64,000 nt of DNA from Opisthocomus hoazin (taxonomy: Eukaryota > Chordata > Aves > Opisthocomiformes > Opisthocomidae). Position numbers and translations under genes: made by a program. The stretch is taken from the NCBI RefSeq assembly GCF_030867145.1, contig NC_134419.1, forward strand, positions 77,377,403 through 77,441,402, given 5' to 3'. Numbering within the stretch: the first letter of the stretch is position 1; every line of letters starts with the position of its first letter. Below, piece after piece: positions 38,901 through 50,213 of this stretch. Below the pieces are notes generated by a model. The model was not told where the DNA came from, ran no database searches, and saw nothing but the letters and a program-made list of their open reading frames with translations.

Positions 38901-41900
38901 GTCTTTAGATATTTAAAACTAGTCCAGAAAAAAAAAAACCCAAACATGTAACAGGCTGTAGGACTGTACCAGATTTGCAGCAGAATGGAGTACTGGACCT
39001 CGGAGATCACTTCTCTCCCTCGCTTCATCCATTTTCAGAACTAAAGAATAACACGTTTTCATTTTCTCCCAGGTTAAAATCATACCAATTGCCTTTCATT
39101 TTAATGAGCAGTGCGGATGTCTCCTGCATTTAACTAGGCTTCTTATGATTTGTCACATTTAATGCCTGACGGCTATGCAAGAGCTCATTACTTTGGGAAT
39201 CCTGGTGAGAAAGACTGTTGTTTTGAAGCATTATTCTGGCTGTTTGTAGAAATTTCGCACAGGAAAGTTGTAGTAAGCTGATAAACACCTTCTTATATAT
39301 TACAAAGGGCCTGATCAAGAGAAATACATAACTTTACGTTCTACATTATTGCTTACACAAAAGGTGGAAGCAGTTAAAAAGGTGACACTTCCCATGTTTA
39401 TTTACACCTGTATTCTTGTGTACACAAATGGCGGAAATAATTTTTCAAAAAGCAGTCTTTCTCAGCTGGTTACCTCACTTCTTCCATCTTTTCAGTAAAA
39501 CTGTGGAACCAGGGGCAGTGTCCTATTTCACTTTCTAATTACTACTAGTAAAACTGATTCTTTCATGATCACCACTGTATTACCAAGCCTAGGGAAGGCT
39601 CAATATTATTCTAATTTTTGTTTCTGTGGTTTATCACAGAAAGACCTTAGATGGTGTCGAACTAAGCCTTGAATGCACAGTACTTTCTATGGAAACTTCT
39701 GGAGAACATTGTTATTTGAAATATGTTATTGTTATTGATGGTACGCAATGAAGTCCAAAGCTGAAATGCTTAATTTGCTGACATCAGTCAGTGGAAGATC
39801 CTCATCAACCTTAACCCCTTTACATTTCTTCCTTTTTTAGCACTGATTGGCATCTTCCCTCTCCTGCTCCCGACTGTGCCAATTCAGCAACAAAAAACCT
39901 GGATTACTCTTATAAAGCAGTATTTTATCTCAGGCTTTCTTCAGCAGCCAGCCTGAGGGGTGCTTCGCCCTGCGGACTCATGCAGCTTTCGTTTAGGGGC
40001 CTGACTCTGGAGTTACTGACACCGCCGATTTCTCTATGGAAAATCCTGGCTCTGTTGATAATTTTCTTATAGCAAGACACCTCTGAATAAAGCAGTGCCT
40101 TCTCACCCTTTGCACCTTGGTAACTGCCAGAGCCATGTGAGCTCAGCAGTAACAGCAAGGTGCAAAGGGACGGTGCAGCCCGGGTTCCCTGCCTTGCCCA
40201 GCCCACGAGACAGCACGCAGCTTCTCATCTTCCTCCCCTTTTCCATGCACGCACTGGGCAGATGAAGGTGCAGATGAATCTTAGGAAGCAGTCGTATACT
40301 GACCCTTAGACTAAAAAGGCCATATAAGAACAGGGTAATGACAATTAAATGTAGCCCAAGGTCGCAGGATACATGGAGGGGTAAGTTTTAACTTTAGTGC
40401 TTTTGGTAAAAACCAGACTCACTCGCTGACATTCTTCCCATCCACACTCCCTTCCTGGAGAGACAATAAACTCAGCTGTGGTTATTCAAATTCACTGTAA
40501 AATAGCTGCCACAGCCCAGTGCAGCGGAAGCCATACCACTCTGGGCGTGAAGCAATCCCCACCGTACCTTTCCCTTCCCCGAGAGCAATATTGCAAAGAA
40601 AATTCTATGTTTGCAAAATGCTTGGAGATGGTTGAAATAAATGTGTTAAAGATTTGCAAACCATCCATCTGGAGCCATTAGTTATAAAGGCCCGGGCTGA
40701 TTACTATAGCCTTCTAAATAAAATCTGAAAATGATCACTTTTAATAGCAAGGAGCACAAAACCAAGCTCAGTGCAGCCATTTCTTTCTTCATCTCATGCC
40801 TTGAAATTCAGCCTTTGCACAAAGAAAGCCCCTGAAAAAATTAGGTCTAAGTGCTTGCATGTTGCTGGGAGAAAAAATATAAATTACAGTTATAAACGGT
40901 TAAAAATAGAGGTTTCATGCAGAAAACACAGGCGGAGTTTTCTCTGTCATCTGAGGAGCAGCAGGCATCACTAGCATGGCAAATCTATTCATGGTAGTCC
41001 TGGAGCTGAAAACATCTAGGTTGTGCTCTGACTCACCGTGCCTCGGCAGAAGCCAAGATTGCTATTGTCTCCTCACATAAAGTCACTGCGGTGGGTCTGT
41101 TCCAGCCTGAACCCCTGCTCCACCAGACTGAGGTTTATGGAAGCTACTTACCTGCCTCATCACTTGAATTAGGAAGCTGGAAAGAAAATGTAGCGCGATA
41201 GCTGTCAGAATGCTTATCATCATCTTTCTTTGTTGTTACTACATTACTAGGTCCTCTGGGTATATCCACAAAAGCTGGAAGTTCAGAGACAAAGACACTT
41301 TGCAAAGGGTACTTACTACGCAAAAAACCTTCATTTGTTGTCTCTCTATTAATTACATTATTTTCTGCTAAGTCTGCACTCCAGTTTGAACTGAGTGGAG
41401 TCTTGTTTTCTCCGAGGAGCTTTGTCTTCAATATCTCCTCTGTTGGCTCACCATTAGCTATGCCATCTACTCCATCTGCTGTTAATCTAGACGAACTGCA
41501 ATTTATATTGAAGGACAACGCTGATCTGTGAATTTTTTGGCATTTAGTTTGAGGTCGGTCAACGCACACATTGAGCGACTTGTCTAAATAATAGATAGTA
41601 TTTGGATATTGCGGAGAAACCTGAAGGTGGACACATGAGATGAACGAAGGTGGTACTTTCTCTCTCCCATCACTGCTTTGAAGACCCACGCCGTACTCCT
41701 TGTTTCCAGGGTCAAAAAGACGCTTCCGTAGCTCTTCACCTAACTGTGAGTAGGATTTAAAAATCCTTAACGGAAAGGAACGATGCTTTGCTCGGTCCAG
41801 TGGTGGCCAGTGATGAAGAGCAGCAGGGGCTTTGCTGAAGGTGGGGCACATGGCGTTGGGCTCTTGCACAGCCCCAGGTCCACGCGCTGGCTCGCTGGAG

Positions 41901-44900
41901 CCTGCAGCAACGCGCCTGGCTGTAATAGTTATGGAAGCAAACCCTTTCTGCTGGCTTTGACACTGTTTTCCCCCTGTGATGGGAGAGTCCGATGGAGACG
42001 TGGTGTCATCTAAAGATGCCTGAATTTCTAATCTGCTGGTGAGTACCGTAAATGCTCCTTTAGTGTTGATCGAACCATGGTTAGCCAAAGATTTCGTTGT
42101 GTGATAAGCACTGGACTGGGGGATCATGGACTGCATAGGCGAAGCAGGCCAATTTTCTTTTGATTTATTGTCTTCAATCATCTGCGAAATGACTATCGGT
42201 GAAATCAATTTTGTATTTTGCGATGACAGAGATTCCTGCAAATGAGAAGATTCAAATTATCAACGTATGCTATCATAATACATGTAACTGTTTCTCCTCT
42301 ACCACCTATCACAGCAGACAGTTTTGTTCAAGATTTCTTGTTACCTTTCTAGGCCTACTAACTTCTTTGTCATCTAAAAACACATGCTCTTGAAATCACC
42401 TCTGAATTGTCTGGGAGACTTCAATGCAAACCTTATCACTCTGGTGCAAAAACATATTAAAATTAAAAACTGTGTATTCTCTACTGCTATTTTCAGTATT
42501 TAACCCATTGTCGCAGTTGGGATTTTTGGTTGTTACGTTTGTTTAAAAATGGACATGTCCAAGGCAATTTCCAGTTTGAGACTTCAAACTGCTCTTTCAT
42601 GATGGTCTGCTAGAATTTAAAATGAATTTAAACACATCACAGAACATTAGCCTGAAGGTCCACATGGGCCATCACATGCTGCAGAGGATGTGTGGGCACC
42701 AGAGTCGTGACTGCTTTACAACCTTATCAGCTATTAGCATGGAAAAACTTCTCCATGATCCCTCCCACAAGTGTGATATAATTTCCTACAAGGGCTCTGA
42801 GTACTATTTTAATTCGTTAGTTCTCTCTTGCTTATCATTACTTGGTGGCACCTATCAATGATTTAAAACCACATATGTTCAAGATTGATTGATAGTGGCC
42901 CAGATTAATTTTTCCAACCATGACCGTAAACATCTATCTTGATAGACCGTACATTACTTCACTCGATGTGACAAAGGAGATGCTTTTACACTAAAGCTAT
43001 CTGACAAAGAGTAAACCTGAGTTTAAAATCTCCTGCTATTATTATCCACACAGCTGGCCATGTAAGTCCCATGCTAGAAAGCATTTGGCATAATCTCATT
43101 GCTGCTGTAAACTGGCTGACTAGATTGCTCCTGCCTTGTGTTCCTGAATCTCCTCATCCTAACAGAAAAAGCCCCTCTGAACTGGCATACAAAATTTGGG
43201 GATTAGCTCCATAATGAAAGCTCATCCAAGTTCATTTGGGGTTTAGATGCCATTTGCTAGTTGTACTGCTCCTGCTTGTTATGAATTCATCTCAGTCATA
43301 CCTGAGCCTCTATCATCTGATAATCAATGCCAGCACTTGACAAGAATTTCACAAAACATAATATTCTTGTTCCTCAAAGAAGACTACATAAGTGACAGAG
43401 CGGTGACCTCCTGGGTGCCACGGTCACCCTTCTAGGGGCTTGGGTGTCAGTGATGGGACTCATGGGGAAAACCACTCCTGTGCTCCATGCATGGACAGAA
43501 CACAGAAAATGGTCTCCTTTGTAACTCTTGGGAAGGCTGATTTGGGAACCCAAACAGGTAAAGGTAGATCAAGAGTTTCTTAACAAGGTGAAATGCCAAG
43601 TAAATTTTATCAACTCTTTAAACCAGCAGCCTGTGGTTTTGACAATTCAATAATTTCACAGCCTCTGGGAAAGCGTTTTCTTCCGTCTTTGTTTCTTTCA
43701 TGGTTTGTAACATTTGCCTCCTATTTTCTGCACTGCATTTACTTCTACCTAGAGGTTTAAGACCTTTGCATGCCTTCCAAAACTCTCGACTTCCCTGAGA
43801 TTTCTACAGGGCACCAAAAGAGAACGTTCCTTGAAATGCTTTATTCTGGATGCACTTCTCATGCTCCAGTAGTTAATTTGACATTTATTTCTTTTGTTAA
43901 GGGCTGCACAGATGGAGACATCCTGCAAGAGTCCAAAGGCATGTCCAAAATGCTCCTGATTAGCTTCAAGCTCTTGCACCAATATTTTAAATAATTTGCT
44001 TTTCACTTTTCTGCTTGACTATATGTGTCATTCCCTCCTCCCAATATTTGGTAAAGAAATGCATCTTTAAGGTTTGACCAGCTGATCCTATGCTTGTCGG
44101 GAGCTTTCAAGCTTCACTGCGTCTTGTGAAAAAAACACGCACTTGCACAAAGTAATTGTGGTGAACTAAAAAACCTCAGGTTTTATCTCGAGAACATCTG
44201 AGACAGAGTGTATTGATATTTGGGATACCACTTAATTTGGTCTCCTGGGGTGTTTTTAAGAACTCTTCTTTCCCCCACAAAACATGCGATTTTCTTGCCC
44301 GTCACCAAGCGCACACAGAATCACAACATTTAGCCATCATTTTATTTGGCTCTTCTTCTGCCTAAGCTAAGCCTAGCTAAACAAAACCAAGTCCAAACAC
44401 ACTGCTCAGCAATCAGTGATTGTTTTTTAAACCTGAATGCATTCTGCTGGCCGCTATCGAAACATAATTTAATTTTACCTTGGTAGAGCTTGATTTTCTC
44501 TCCGCAGCACCCTCCCGCTGAAGGCCTGTGCATGTCCTCTGACTGTTAGTGCCCCATCGCTTTTGTGTCACTCCTGGGGGAAAAAAGCAGAGAAAGCAAC
44601 ATTATTTTCAATGTCCTGGAGGAGATGAGTTAGAAAAATGCGGTTTTAAATGGAGTGCAAGCAGGAGGGAAAGAGCTACTGTAAATGATCTGATTGCCCT
44701 GGGATCTGGTTATCAGAGGGATCCTATTTCTCCCTCTTCCCAGGAGAGGAACTTCAAACACCCCTGGGATCTTGTTGAATCATAGAATCACAGAATGGTT
44801 GGGGTTGGAAGGGACCTCTGTGGGTCACCCAGTCCAACCCCCTGCCGAAGCAGGGTCACCTACAGCAGGTTGCACAGGACCTTGACCAGGTGGGTCTTGA

Positions 44901-47900
44901 ATATCTCCAGAGAAGGAGACTCCACAACCTCCCCGGGCAGCCTGTTCCAGTGCTCCGTCACCCTCAGAGGGAAGAAGTTCTTCCTCATGTTCAGACAGAA
45001 CACCTCGACTGTTGCAAAGATGTGTTTGTGGACACTCTCACAGTGTGTTCAGGGCTGATCCAAAGCTTGGATATCTCTGCTTTTCATTTCCGTGGCTTCA
45101 GGCGTGAGTGTGGAGGAATTGGGGAAACGGCGGTTTCAACAAATATCAATTTTGTGCAGTCTGCAGAACGGGGAGCACAAATGGACACATTGATGGGATG
45201 AATGCTATCAGTTTGATTTCATTTGAACTAAGTTACCTTCATGTTTAAAGAACAGTAATTTTAAGTCATATCCACGAACTCTATCCTATCATGACTTTTC
45301 TAGCTCAGTCATAGCAGTTACATCAGCACATCGGTCTCTGGTTTTGTCATCTTTTGTTTTCTGTGAGCAGACCCTGTCTGCAGCACTTTACACAGAGCGA
45401 ATTTCCATACAACACGGAGTCTGGGCTATTGCAGTGATGCATTATGTCTGCTGTCAAGAGTTTTGCCAGAAATTATGTTATATTCTATTTTGTAATAAGC
45501 ATCCAAAAGTTAGTTTTCAAAATTTCTCTATTTGGACTGAAATCTCTGGACGTTACCAGCTGTTGCTTTATAGCAACAAGTGACACCACTGGTAAGACTG
45601 TTTTTTTCTTTCATTTAGCCTGCCACAGAAGTTGATAAATTTTTACTAAGCAGAATTTCAATTTACATGTAGCATTATATTAACAAAGGAATACAAACAA
45701 GCTCCACTTTAAGAAGTGTTCGTTAAAACATATCCACCATAGCAGGCTTCATGGCTTCATCTCCTTGGGTGTAGCGAAGGAGTAGAGGGAAAGAGGAGGA
45801 AGGTATCAGATCTATAGCCCAGGAAGAGATCTCCTTGAGTCCCGTCATGGAAGAGCAATCACAAAACTCTAGCATGATATTTGATGAAACATCGGCTTTA
45901 ATAAAGTATATTAAGGTATACTTTAATCTTTTACTTGCATAGCTCCAAGTTGCCTGTGCCACTGTGCATATTCATGGCTGGCAAGAAAAAAAAGAGGCAT
46001 GCTTTTCTCATTGAGTAAAAGAAAGTCCTGAGCAACACAGAAAACAGCTGGACTCATTAGCACCAGTATGGAAAAAAAGAGAATCCAGAAAATAGCCAGA
46101 GCAGAGGGCCCACCACATGGTTTTTGGCAAAGAAATAATGCACAGTTGCAATCAGTGAAAATGCGATGAACCTGATCCAGCGCTGGACCATGTTAACTGC
46201 TGGCACAAAACACGGGTAAGATGCCCTTGGAGCCTGCTCCTCACCCTGTCGTGGCGCAGAGCGAGAAGGAGGTGCTGCAGCGAAGGACAAAATCCACCTG
46301 CGTCCATGAGCGGTGGGATAGGGGTACCTGCTGGTGAGCCTTATGGAGAGGTGGTTTTCAGTATCAGTACTCTGGTGAGTTATGTGCTAATACTTTTGTG
46401 ATGAAGAGCTTCTATATATACTGTCCTACTTACTTTCTAAAACAACTAAGTAGGGAATAGCTTGCAGAGAAGGATAAAGAAGATGTTTGATTGAATTAAG
46501 GCATGACCTCTAAAAATCCAAAAGTTTGATAAACGAAATGGATGTAATTAAAGCAACAATTTCACCAAAGTGATGAATAATTTCCTCAAACACTTCGCAG
46601 TAAGAAAACCATAGTTGTGTCAGATTAAAATGGAAGGCTACAACAGGAGAGCATCAACTTGTGAACGTCAGCTAGTGCGCAAGGAAACCCAGAAGGCTGG
46701 CTGGAGAAAAATCAGATCCAGATAGGCATGTTTTGCCAGATGGCCTTTCACGAATTTCATTCAATTTTATTTTGAGCACAAGAGAAAGACTGAGTACTAC
46801 AGGGTCAAACAAGATCAAGTTGTCAAAATCCACACAGTAGATTACATACAATATTTAAATTATTCCTGTCAAAGTAACCTCCTGTAATTAGCAAAAATCT
46901 GTAGGTGGGACCTTCCAATTTCACACAGAACCCTTAGAATAGATTAGTTAATTCTTGCTTATTTCACTTTAAAAAGTGACTGTTTCTGGAGCAGCAGAGA
47001 TAGGACAAAGGGAGGTGGGAAGAAGAGGAGGAAGAAATATTTATTTTCTTTGCCAAATCATCCGGAATGGAGTTTTGCATTGCATTTTGTACCATATCCT
47101 GTGCAATGATATTCTCCTATTACCATGGGAATCCTATTGTTGGAAACCACTCAAACTTCTGGCAAGTCATTTAATCTAGTTGTTGAAATAGATTAAATGG
47201 CATCGGTGGCAAACGCTCTGGTATTTTTCATGATAGATATTATTAAATCTATTCTTGGAAGCTTCACATTTGTTAATTCATGTCAACAGAACAAGCGAAG
47301 AAAACCCCAAACCTTTAAAAAGAGCTGGAGTCTGTGTTTGCAATGAAGACACTTCAGGAGCACAAGGGTTTTGCTGAGATGTGTCACGTATGGGGTTTTC
47401 ACACAAATTCTCGTTGCTGACAAAACGCATTGCACTGTAACTCTTGCTGCACAATGAAATGCAAAGTTCAGTTTTTCCCTGGTGCGAAAGCATGAAAGAA
47501 ATGGCATTTCAAGTACTTTCCGTCTCTGTGGGGAGTATGAGAAACTTATTTCTGAGTGGAAATCCCAAGGATTTGTTTAACTTCCCCAGACCTTCCCTTC
47601 CCACCGTGGCCCACCTCTCCAGCTTACAAACAGGAGATGCGATGGGGAACAGAGAAGCAGTTGCTGGCAGATGAACTTTGTCCTATTACATCTTCACTCT
47701 TTTTATTCTTTTTCCCCACAAATACTGTTTGTTGAACCAAATGATATGCTCCTTGGCAAGGCATCTGGACATCCGGCTACAGACCAGGGTTTTCCTAATT
47801 ACGGAGTGCAGCTGGAACCGATTCTCCCAGTCTCGAGTGCCTGGATGTCTGCCTCGGGCCAACTGGCAGGCGGCTCTGATAATGATTCAGAAAAGATGTA

Positions 47901-50213
47901 CTTGTAAATCAGCTTGCTAAAACACAGATAGATTGCAAAGGTGAAGGTGCTGGTGAAAAATAGCGCACTGTGAATATCTGGCATGCACAGGACAGCCCAG
48001 TTTGTAGCCAGCTGAGGTTTGCACAGAACTTGAGACACATGTGAAAGCAGTCCACGGATAATGCTATTTTTCCAGTGTTTTAGGTCTTTGCTAGACACAT
48101 ACCGACTGTCATGCTGGGGGGGTTGTTAGATAACACCCAGGGTGACACTGGGCAGAGCTGGAGTGACTTTAGACCACTGGCCCTGGCCTCATCTCCAGTT
48201 TTTGTCATGAAAGTTGCATATTTCATTCATTTACTATTCATATGCTGACAAATTTCAAATGCATGTCAGCACTTCTGACCTCCCCTGCCCTGCTCCAAGC
48301 CTTGCTTACTCCTCACTGACTGGGTCTGCCATTCCCTCTGAGCTGCCAGCACCACCTCAAAATGAACTTCTCTGGAGGCTCCAGGCACCTCCAGCGCTTC
48401 CCTCAAAACACCATAAAACAACATTGCAGAACAAATACACTGATGTGAAAAGTGGAAAACTTCACTACCAAAAAATGATCTTTTTTATTGATCCTTAGAT
48501 ATCCATTGAGAAGACCTGCGAGGGAAGTCAGGTTCCCACCCAGGTCTGTGGCAGCCAGGGTCCCTACAGCCCTCAAGTCAGCACTCTTGATTACCCAAAA
48601 ATGCTGAAATTCCCCAGCTGGGACCTGGTTGCTAAAGGACATCGATGGCATGGATGCAGGGTCAGGCACCAGAGCAATCACTCAGCTAATGCAATGTCTC
48701 TGGTGTCACTTAAAACTTTTTTTAAAAGCTTTTCTCTCCTTCTATGCATTATTCCTACTGTAAGTTCCCAGCAGATAAACCATATCATTAAAATCAACTT
48801 GGAGGAATTAATTTATATTCTATTATGTTTAAAACATTAGATTTGTTTAAATTTTATTGTGACTTATTTACTTCAAATACCTGAGGAAGCCTTGAGGGAA
48901 ATAATGTCATCATTAAAGATTCATCTCGCTCCCTCTCAGTAAGGGCTGGGAGAGATCATAATTCACTTCTTCAGATCTGAAGTGAGTCATCCAGAAAAAC
49001 CATCCGGACATTACAGAGACATCTAAGATGAAAGCCAAGTCAGAATGAGCACCAGAACCAAATCCATGTCTTCTGGTCTTCTTCATGTGTCATAAAGAAA
49101 GAATATCATAAAATTGCAGAGAATACTGTCATCTGAAATAAAACTGAACAATGAAGCTAAAGTTCACGTGGCTGGTGCTAAAAGTAGAGATGAATGCTGA
49201 AAATCCCACCTTATACCAAAGTCCTTGCTGATATTAAAATGATTTATAGGGAATCTGCTGGCGAATGTTGTGTTTACTTGTTAGTGGAGAGAGTGATGCA
49301 TCTCCAGAAAGCCTTGGCACAGGCACAGTCCTGCCATCCTTCAAGGCCGTTATCCTGAGCCTTCAGAAGTGATGTTTAGTCCTAGGAAGAGGTGAGGTGC
49401 TGCATTGGTGACGGTCTGAAGGCAGCATCCCCATGAAGACGGGGCATGGGCAGGGCAGGAAGGGAGCCCCATAGCCACATGTGGACTTTACTCTGTTACA
49501 GTCTCATAAAAATACATCCAATTTTCTTCTCTGCAGGATTTGACATTCAGCTTCCTTCATGGAAGAAGAGACAGCAGCTTTCACTAAGATACTTAAGGAG
49601 CACACGATGTCATCCCCACAGCTCAAACACAGCTAGAAACGACGCTGTACTTACCCATCAAGAGAAGATGACAGAGGGAGAGTACATCAGCCCTGCTACA
49701 GCATCGTTGCTGAACTTCTTCTAAGAAGCAGCACACACCTACTTACAATGGGGGTCAAACAGCAATTTAGATTTAAAGGGGGAGAAAGCAGCTGCCACCT
49801 CTTTTCTTGAAATCTTTCTTGTTGTGAAAAAAGCCAAACCAATACAAACAAGTACCTTGCCACAAAAGAACATACTTGAACACAGTTGCACAAAGATAAC
49901 AATATTTTAAAGCAGCTTTGTTGGGAAGATTTTCAAATCAGAGTAAGCAAAACAGCCTGAAATCATTGCAGTCTGAACAGGATTCATTATGTAAACAAAA
50001 TAGAAAAATATTTTTTTAAGACGTCAGGATGGATTTTCTTCTATTACAAGTAGCATCATGAGATTTGTTAACTGAATTATCTTTCCCTGCTTGCACACCT
50101 TGAAGCTGTAGCTGGCTGCCTGCAGAGATGATTACAGGATCCGCCACGGAACGGACAAATGAGTTCTGGTCTGCTATCAAAAAGCCAGAAGTCATAAATC
50201 TCTCATTATCCAT
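8905..50213 (-). CDS. C10orf90: C10orf90 (FATS) homologue, nine coding exons, ALMS-motif protein
   Basis: The spliced reading frame joins 50213-50099, 44573-44479, 42235-41152, 27018-26728, 24688-24495, 23415-23217, 10902-10839, 9603-9504 and 8943-8905. That is 2181 nt including the stop, or about 726 residues; the human protein is about 700. All eight introns are GT-AG and the phases (1,0,1,1,0,1,2,0) agree at every junction. Residues 71-431 carry the conserved block with LISPIVISQ and [14 protein letters not shown]. Residues about 430-593 are low-complexity, Ser/Lys-rich then acidic. Residues 592-726 form the ALMS motif shared with ALMS1 and CEP295, which is linked to centrosomes and basal bodies. 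In mammals the protein has been reported to bind HDAC1, promote p21 acetylation and act as an E3 ligase for p53; none of that can be seen here. No signal peptide or membrane segment is evident. The start is the least certain part: ATG at 50213 has G at -3 and +4, but the frame stays open to the splice acceptor upstream. Confidence 0.87.
8944..9503 (-). other. C10orf90 intron 8
   Basis: A short 560-nt intron of phase 0 with two A-runs on the plus strand (about 9082-9094 and 9279-9292). No repeat or other gene is recognised. Confidence 0.75.
9504..9603 (-). CDS. C10orf90: C10orf90 coding exon 8 (ALMS motif, basic helix)
   Basis: A 100-nt exon follows CCTTCCAG and ends TTTAAAAAG before GTAAGG, phase 2 to phase 0. 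It encodes [20 protein letters not shown] followed by [14 protein letters not shown]. This is the IYxxLPEVxxKxEE core and basic amphipathic helix of the ALMS motif. Residues 681-714. Confidence 0.94.
9604..10838 (-). other. C10orf90 intron 7
   Basis: A 1235-nt intron of phase 2. A modest CpG-containing stretch lies at about 10385-10465. Nothing else is recognised. Confidence 0.8.
10839..10902 (-). CDS. C10orf90: C10orf90 coding exon 7 (ALMS motif, middle)
   Basis: A 64-nt exon follows CCCACTTCTAG and ends TCGAAAAG before GTACAA, phase 1 to phase 2. It encodes [20 protein letters not shown] plus KR across the junction. The F-K-P-(K/R)-E-R and E-K-E-M pattern is diagnostic of the ALMS motif. 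Residues 660-681. Confidence 0.93.
15541..15692 (-). mobile_element. CR1 LINE 3' fragment
   Basis: It reads CACAGAATCACAGAATGG, then GGGTTGGAAGGGACCTCAAG and CATCTAGTTCAACCC, and ends near TATCTCCAGAGAAGGAGA. It is a minus-oriented CR1 3' end of about 150 bp in intron 6, in the same orientation as the gene. Confidence 0.92.
16098..16216 (+). mobile_element. CR1 LINE 3' fragment, diverged
   Basis: The elements GAGCAACCTGGTCTACTGG, AAGGTGTCCCTCC, GGGTCTCTTCCAACCCAAAC and TACAATTCATTCTAT mark a short plus-oriented CR1 3' end, antisense to the host gene. Confidence 0.85.
18262..18830 (-). mobile_element. CR1 LINE, longer copy with reverse-transcriptase C-terminal remnant
   Basis: The 3' end is at 18262 (ATAGAATCATAGAATGG, GGTTGGAAGGGACCTGAAAG). 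The copy runs about 570 bp upstream, to beyond CTCCAGGTGGGGTGTC. The minus strand at about 18580-18800 still reads as the end of the CR1 ORF2 product ([19 protein letters not shown] ... [19 protein letters not shown]). It is truncated and not an active element. Plus-strand open frames over it are antisense shadows. Confidence 0.93.
21715..22488. repeat. Polypurine/polypyrimidine microsatellite block (GGAAA, GAAAA, GGAGA)
   Basis: Three consecutive blocks are seen on the plus strand: (GGAAA)n from about 21722 to 22068, a degenerate (GAAAA)n to about 22336, and (GGAGA)n to 22488. The only pyrimidines inside are TC at 22305-22306. The block lies in intron 6 of C10orf90, so the transcript strand is all pyrimidine. 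Both strands are open in one frame simply because the 5-mer repeat contains no stop; it is not a coding region. Confidence 0.97.
23217..23415 (-). CDS. C10orf90: C10orf90 coding exon 6 (ALMS motif, first part)
   Basis: A 199-nt exon opens after TTTTGTTTAG and ends CTCAGCG before GTAAGT, phase 0 to phase 1. It encodes [20 protein letters not shown] followed by [12 protein letters not shown]. This is the characteristic helical first half of the ALMS motif of ALMS1, CEP295 and C10orf90. A Ser/Thr-rich spacer and [11 protein letters not shown] follow. This exon, with exons 7 and 8, is the main evidence for the family assignment. Residues 594-660. Confidence 0.93.
23416..24494 (-). other. C10orf90 intron 5
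   Basis: A 1079-nt intron of phase 0 carrying a sense-antisense CR1 fragment at 24080-24246 and a short A-run near 24411. Confidence 0.85.
24080..24246 (+). mobile_element. CR1 LINE 3' fragment
   Basis: The stretch from CATCCCTGGAAACATTCAAG through GGGGGGTTGGACTAGGTGGC and GGTCCCTTCCAACCCAAAC to the tail ATTCTATGATTCTATAATTC is a plus-oriented CR1 3' end in intron 5. Confidence 0.93.
24495..24688 (-). CDS. C10orf90: C10orf90 coding exon 5 (acidic stretch)
   Basis: A 194-nt exon lies between CTCTCGAAG and the donor CTGCAG/GTAAAA, entering phase 1 and leaving phase 0. It encodes [14 protein letters not shown], then a run of Glu and Asp ([10 protein letters not shown]), then a Pro/Glu-rich tail ending PPAPWTLQ. 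The last LQ joins EALE of the next exon to start the ALMS motif. The acceptor has a modest pyrimidine tract, so its exact position is a little less secure than the donor. Residues 529-593. Confidence 0.86.
24689..26727 (-). other. C10orf90 intron 4
   Basis: A 2.0-kb AT-rich intron of phase 1. No repeat family or other gene is recognised. Confidence 0.82.
26728..27018 (-). CDS. C10orf90: C10orf90 coding exon 4 (Ser/Lys-rich)
   Basis: A 291-nt exon opens after TTTTTCACAG. The frame [15 protein letters not shown]... continues to [10 protein letters not shown], phase 1 in and phase 1 out. It is rich in Ser, Lys, Ala and Gln with no domain, and reads as a disordered basic linker (residues 432-529). 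Two donors overlap at the end: AAAAA/GTAAGG (used here) and AAGTAAG/GTACAA five bases later. Only the first keeps the frame into the next exon, where the split codon A+GT gives Ser followed by DYEFCG. Confidence 0.85.
27019..41151 (-). other. C10orf90 intron 3 (14.1 kb)
   Basis: The longest intron, phase 1. I recognise one diverged CR1 piece (38048-38152), a CpG-dense patch (33185-33250) and short A/T and TA runs (for example 35906-35917). No credible exon on either strand was found by eye; open frames are short and compositionally random. Confidence 0.8.
38048..38152 (-). mobile_element. CR1 LINE fragment, strongly diverged
   Basis: The order GGAGATTACCTGGACCAACA, CTGCTGAAAGCAGGGCCTTAG and AGGTTATCCAGATCCATG follows the minus-oriented CR1 3' region, but many positions differ and the octamer tail is gone. 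It is an old copy. Confidence 0.65.
41152..42235 (-). CDS. C10orf90: C10orf90 large central exon
   Basis: This 1084-nt exon opens after TTTGCAG and ends GAGGCAG before GTAAGTAG, phase 0 to phase 1. It encodes residues 71-432. The start, [19 protein letters not shown], and the motif [15 protein letters not shown] are what I recognise from the C10orf90 family. The middle includes a [20 protein letters not shown] stretch and [18 protein letters not shown]. The rest is Ser/Thr/Asn-rich and probably disordered. A KEN tripeptide is at residues 96-98. A 361-codon open frame in AT-rich DNA, bounded by consensus splice sites, is strong evidence for a real exon. Confidence 0.93.
42236..44478 (-). other. 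C10orf90 intron 2
   Basis: A 2.2-kb intron of phase 0. No repeat or further exon is recognised. Confidence 0.75.
44479..44573 (-). CDS. C10orf90: C10orf90 coding exon 2
   Basis: A 95-nt exon lies between a pyrimidine-rich acceptor (TTTTTTCCCCCAG) and the donor CCAAG/GTAAAA. It enters in phase 1 and leaves in phase 0. Its only use is the frame [14 protein letters not shown]...ERKSSSTK, which runs straight into the large exon (ESLSSQNTK). It is a hydrophilic, basic linker with no recognisable domain. Phase agreement on both sides and an open frame are the evidence; the sequence itself would not identify it. Residues 39-70. Confidence 0.75.
44574..50098 (-). other. C10orf90 intron 1 of the coding part
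   Basis: A 5.5-kb intron of phase 1 with one CR1 copy (44775-45004). No other feature is recognised; short open frames lack protein-like content. Confidence 0.72.
44775..45004 (-). mobile_element. CR1 LINE 3' fragment
   Basis: It starts at GAATCATAGAATCACAGAAT and continues through GGGTTGGAAGGGACCTCTG, CCCAGTCCAACCCCCTGCC and TTCCAGTGCTCCGTCACCCT to AAGAAGTTCTTCCTCATGTT. It is a well-preserved minus-oriented CR1 3' end, just upstream of coding exon 2. Confidence 0.94.

Noticed and set aside
41144..41151. Stop codon at the end of the large exon's open frame as the protein's C-terminus
   Set aside because: The bases are GTAAGTAG, a consensus donor, and the next exon continues in phase with the ALMS motif further on.
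44342..44533. 63-codon minus-strand frame overlapping coding exon 2
   Set aside because: It is the wrong frame; the phase set by the neighbouring exons gives [10 protein letters not shown] instead.
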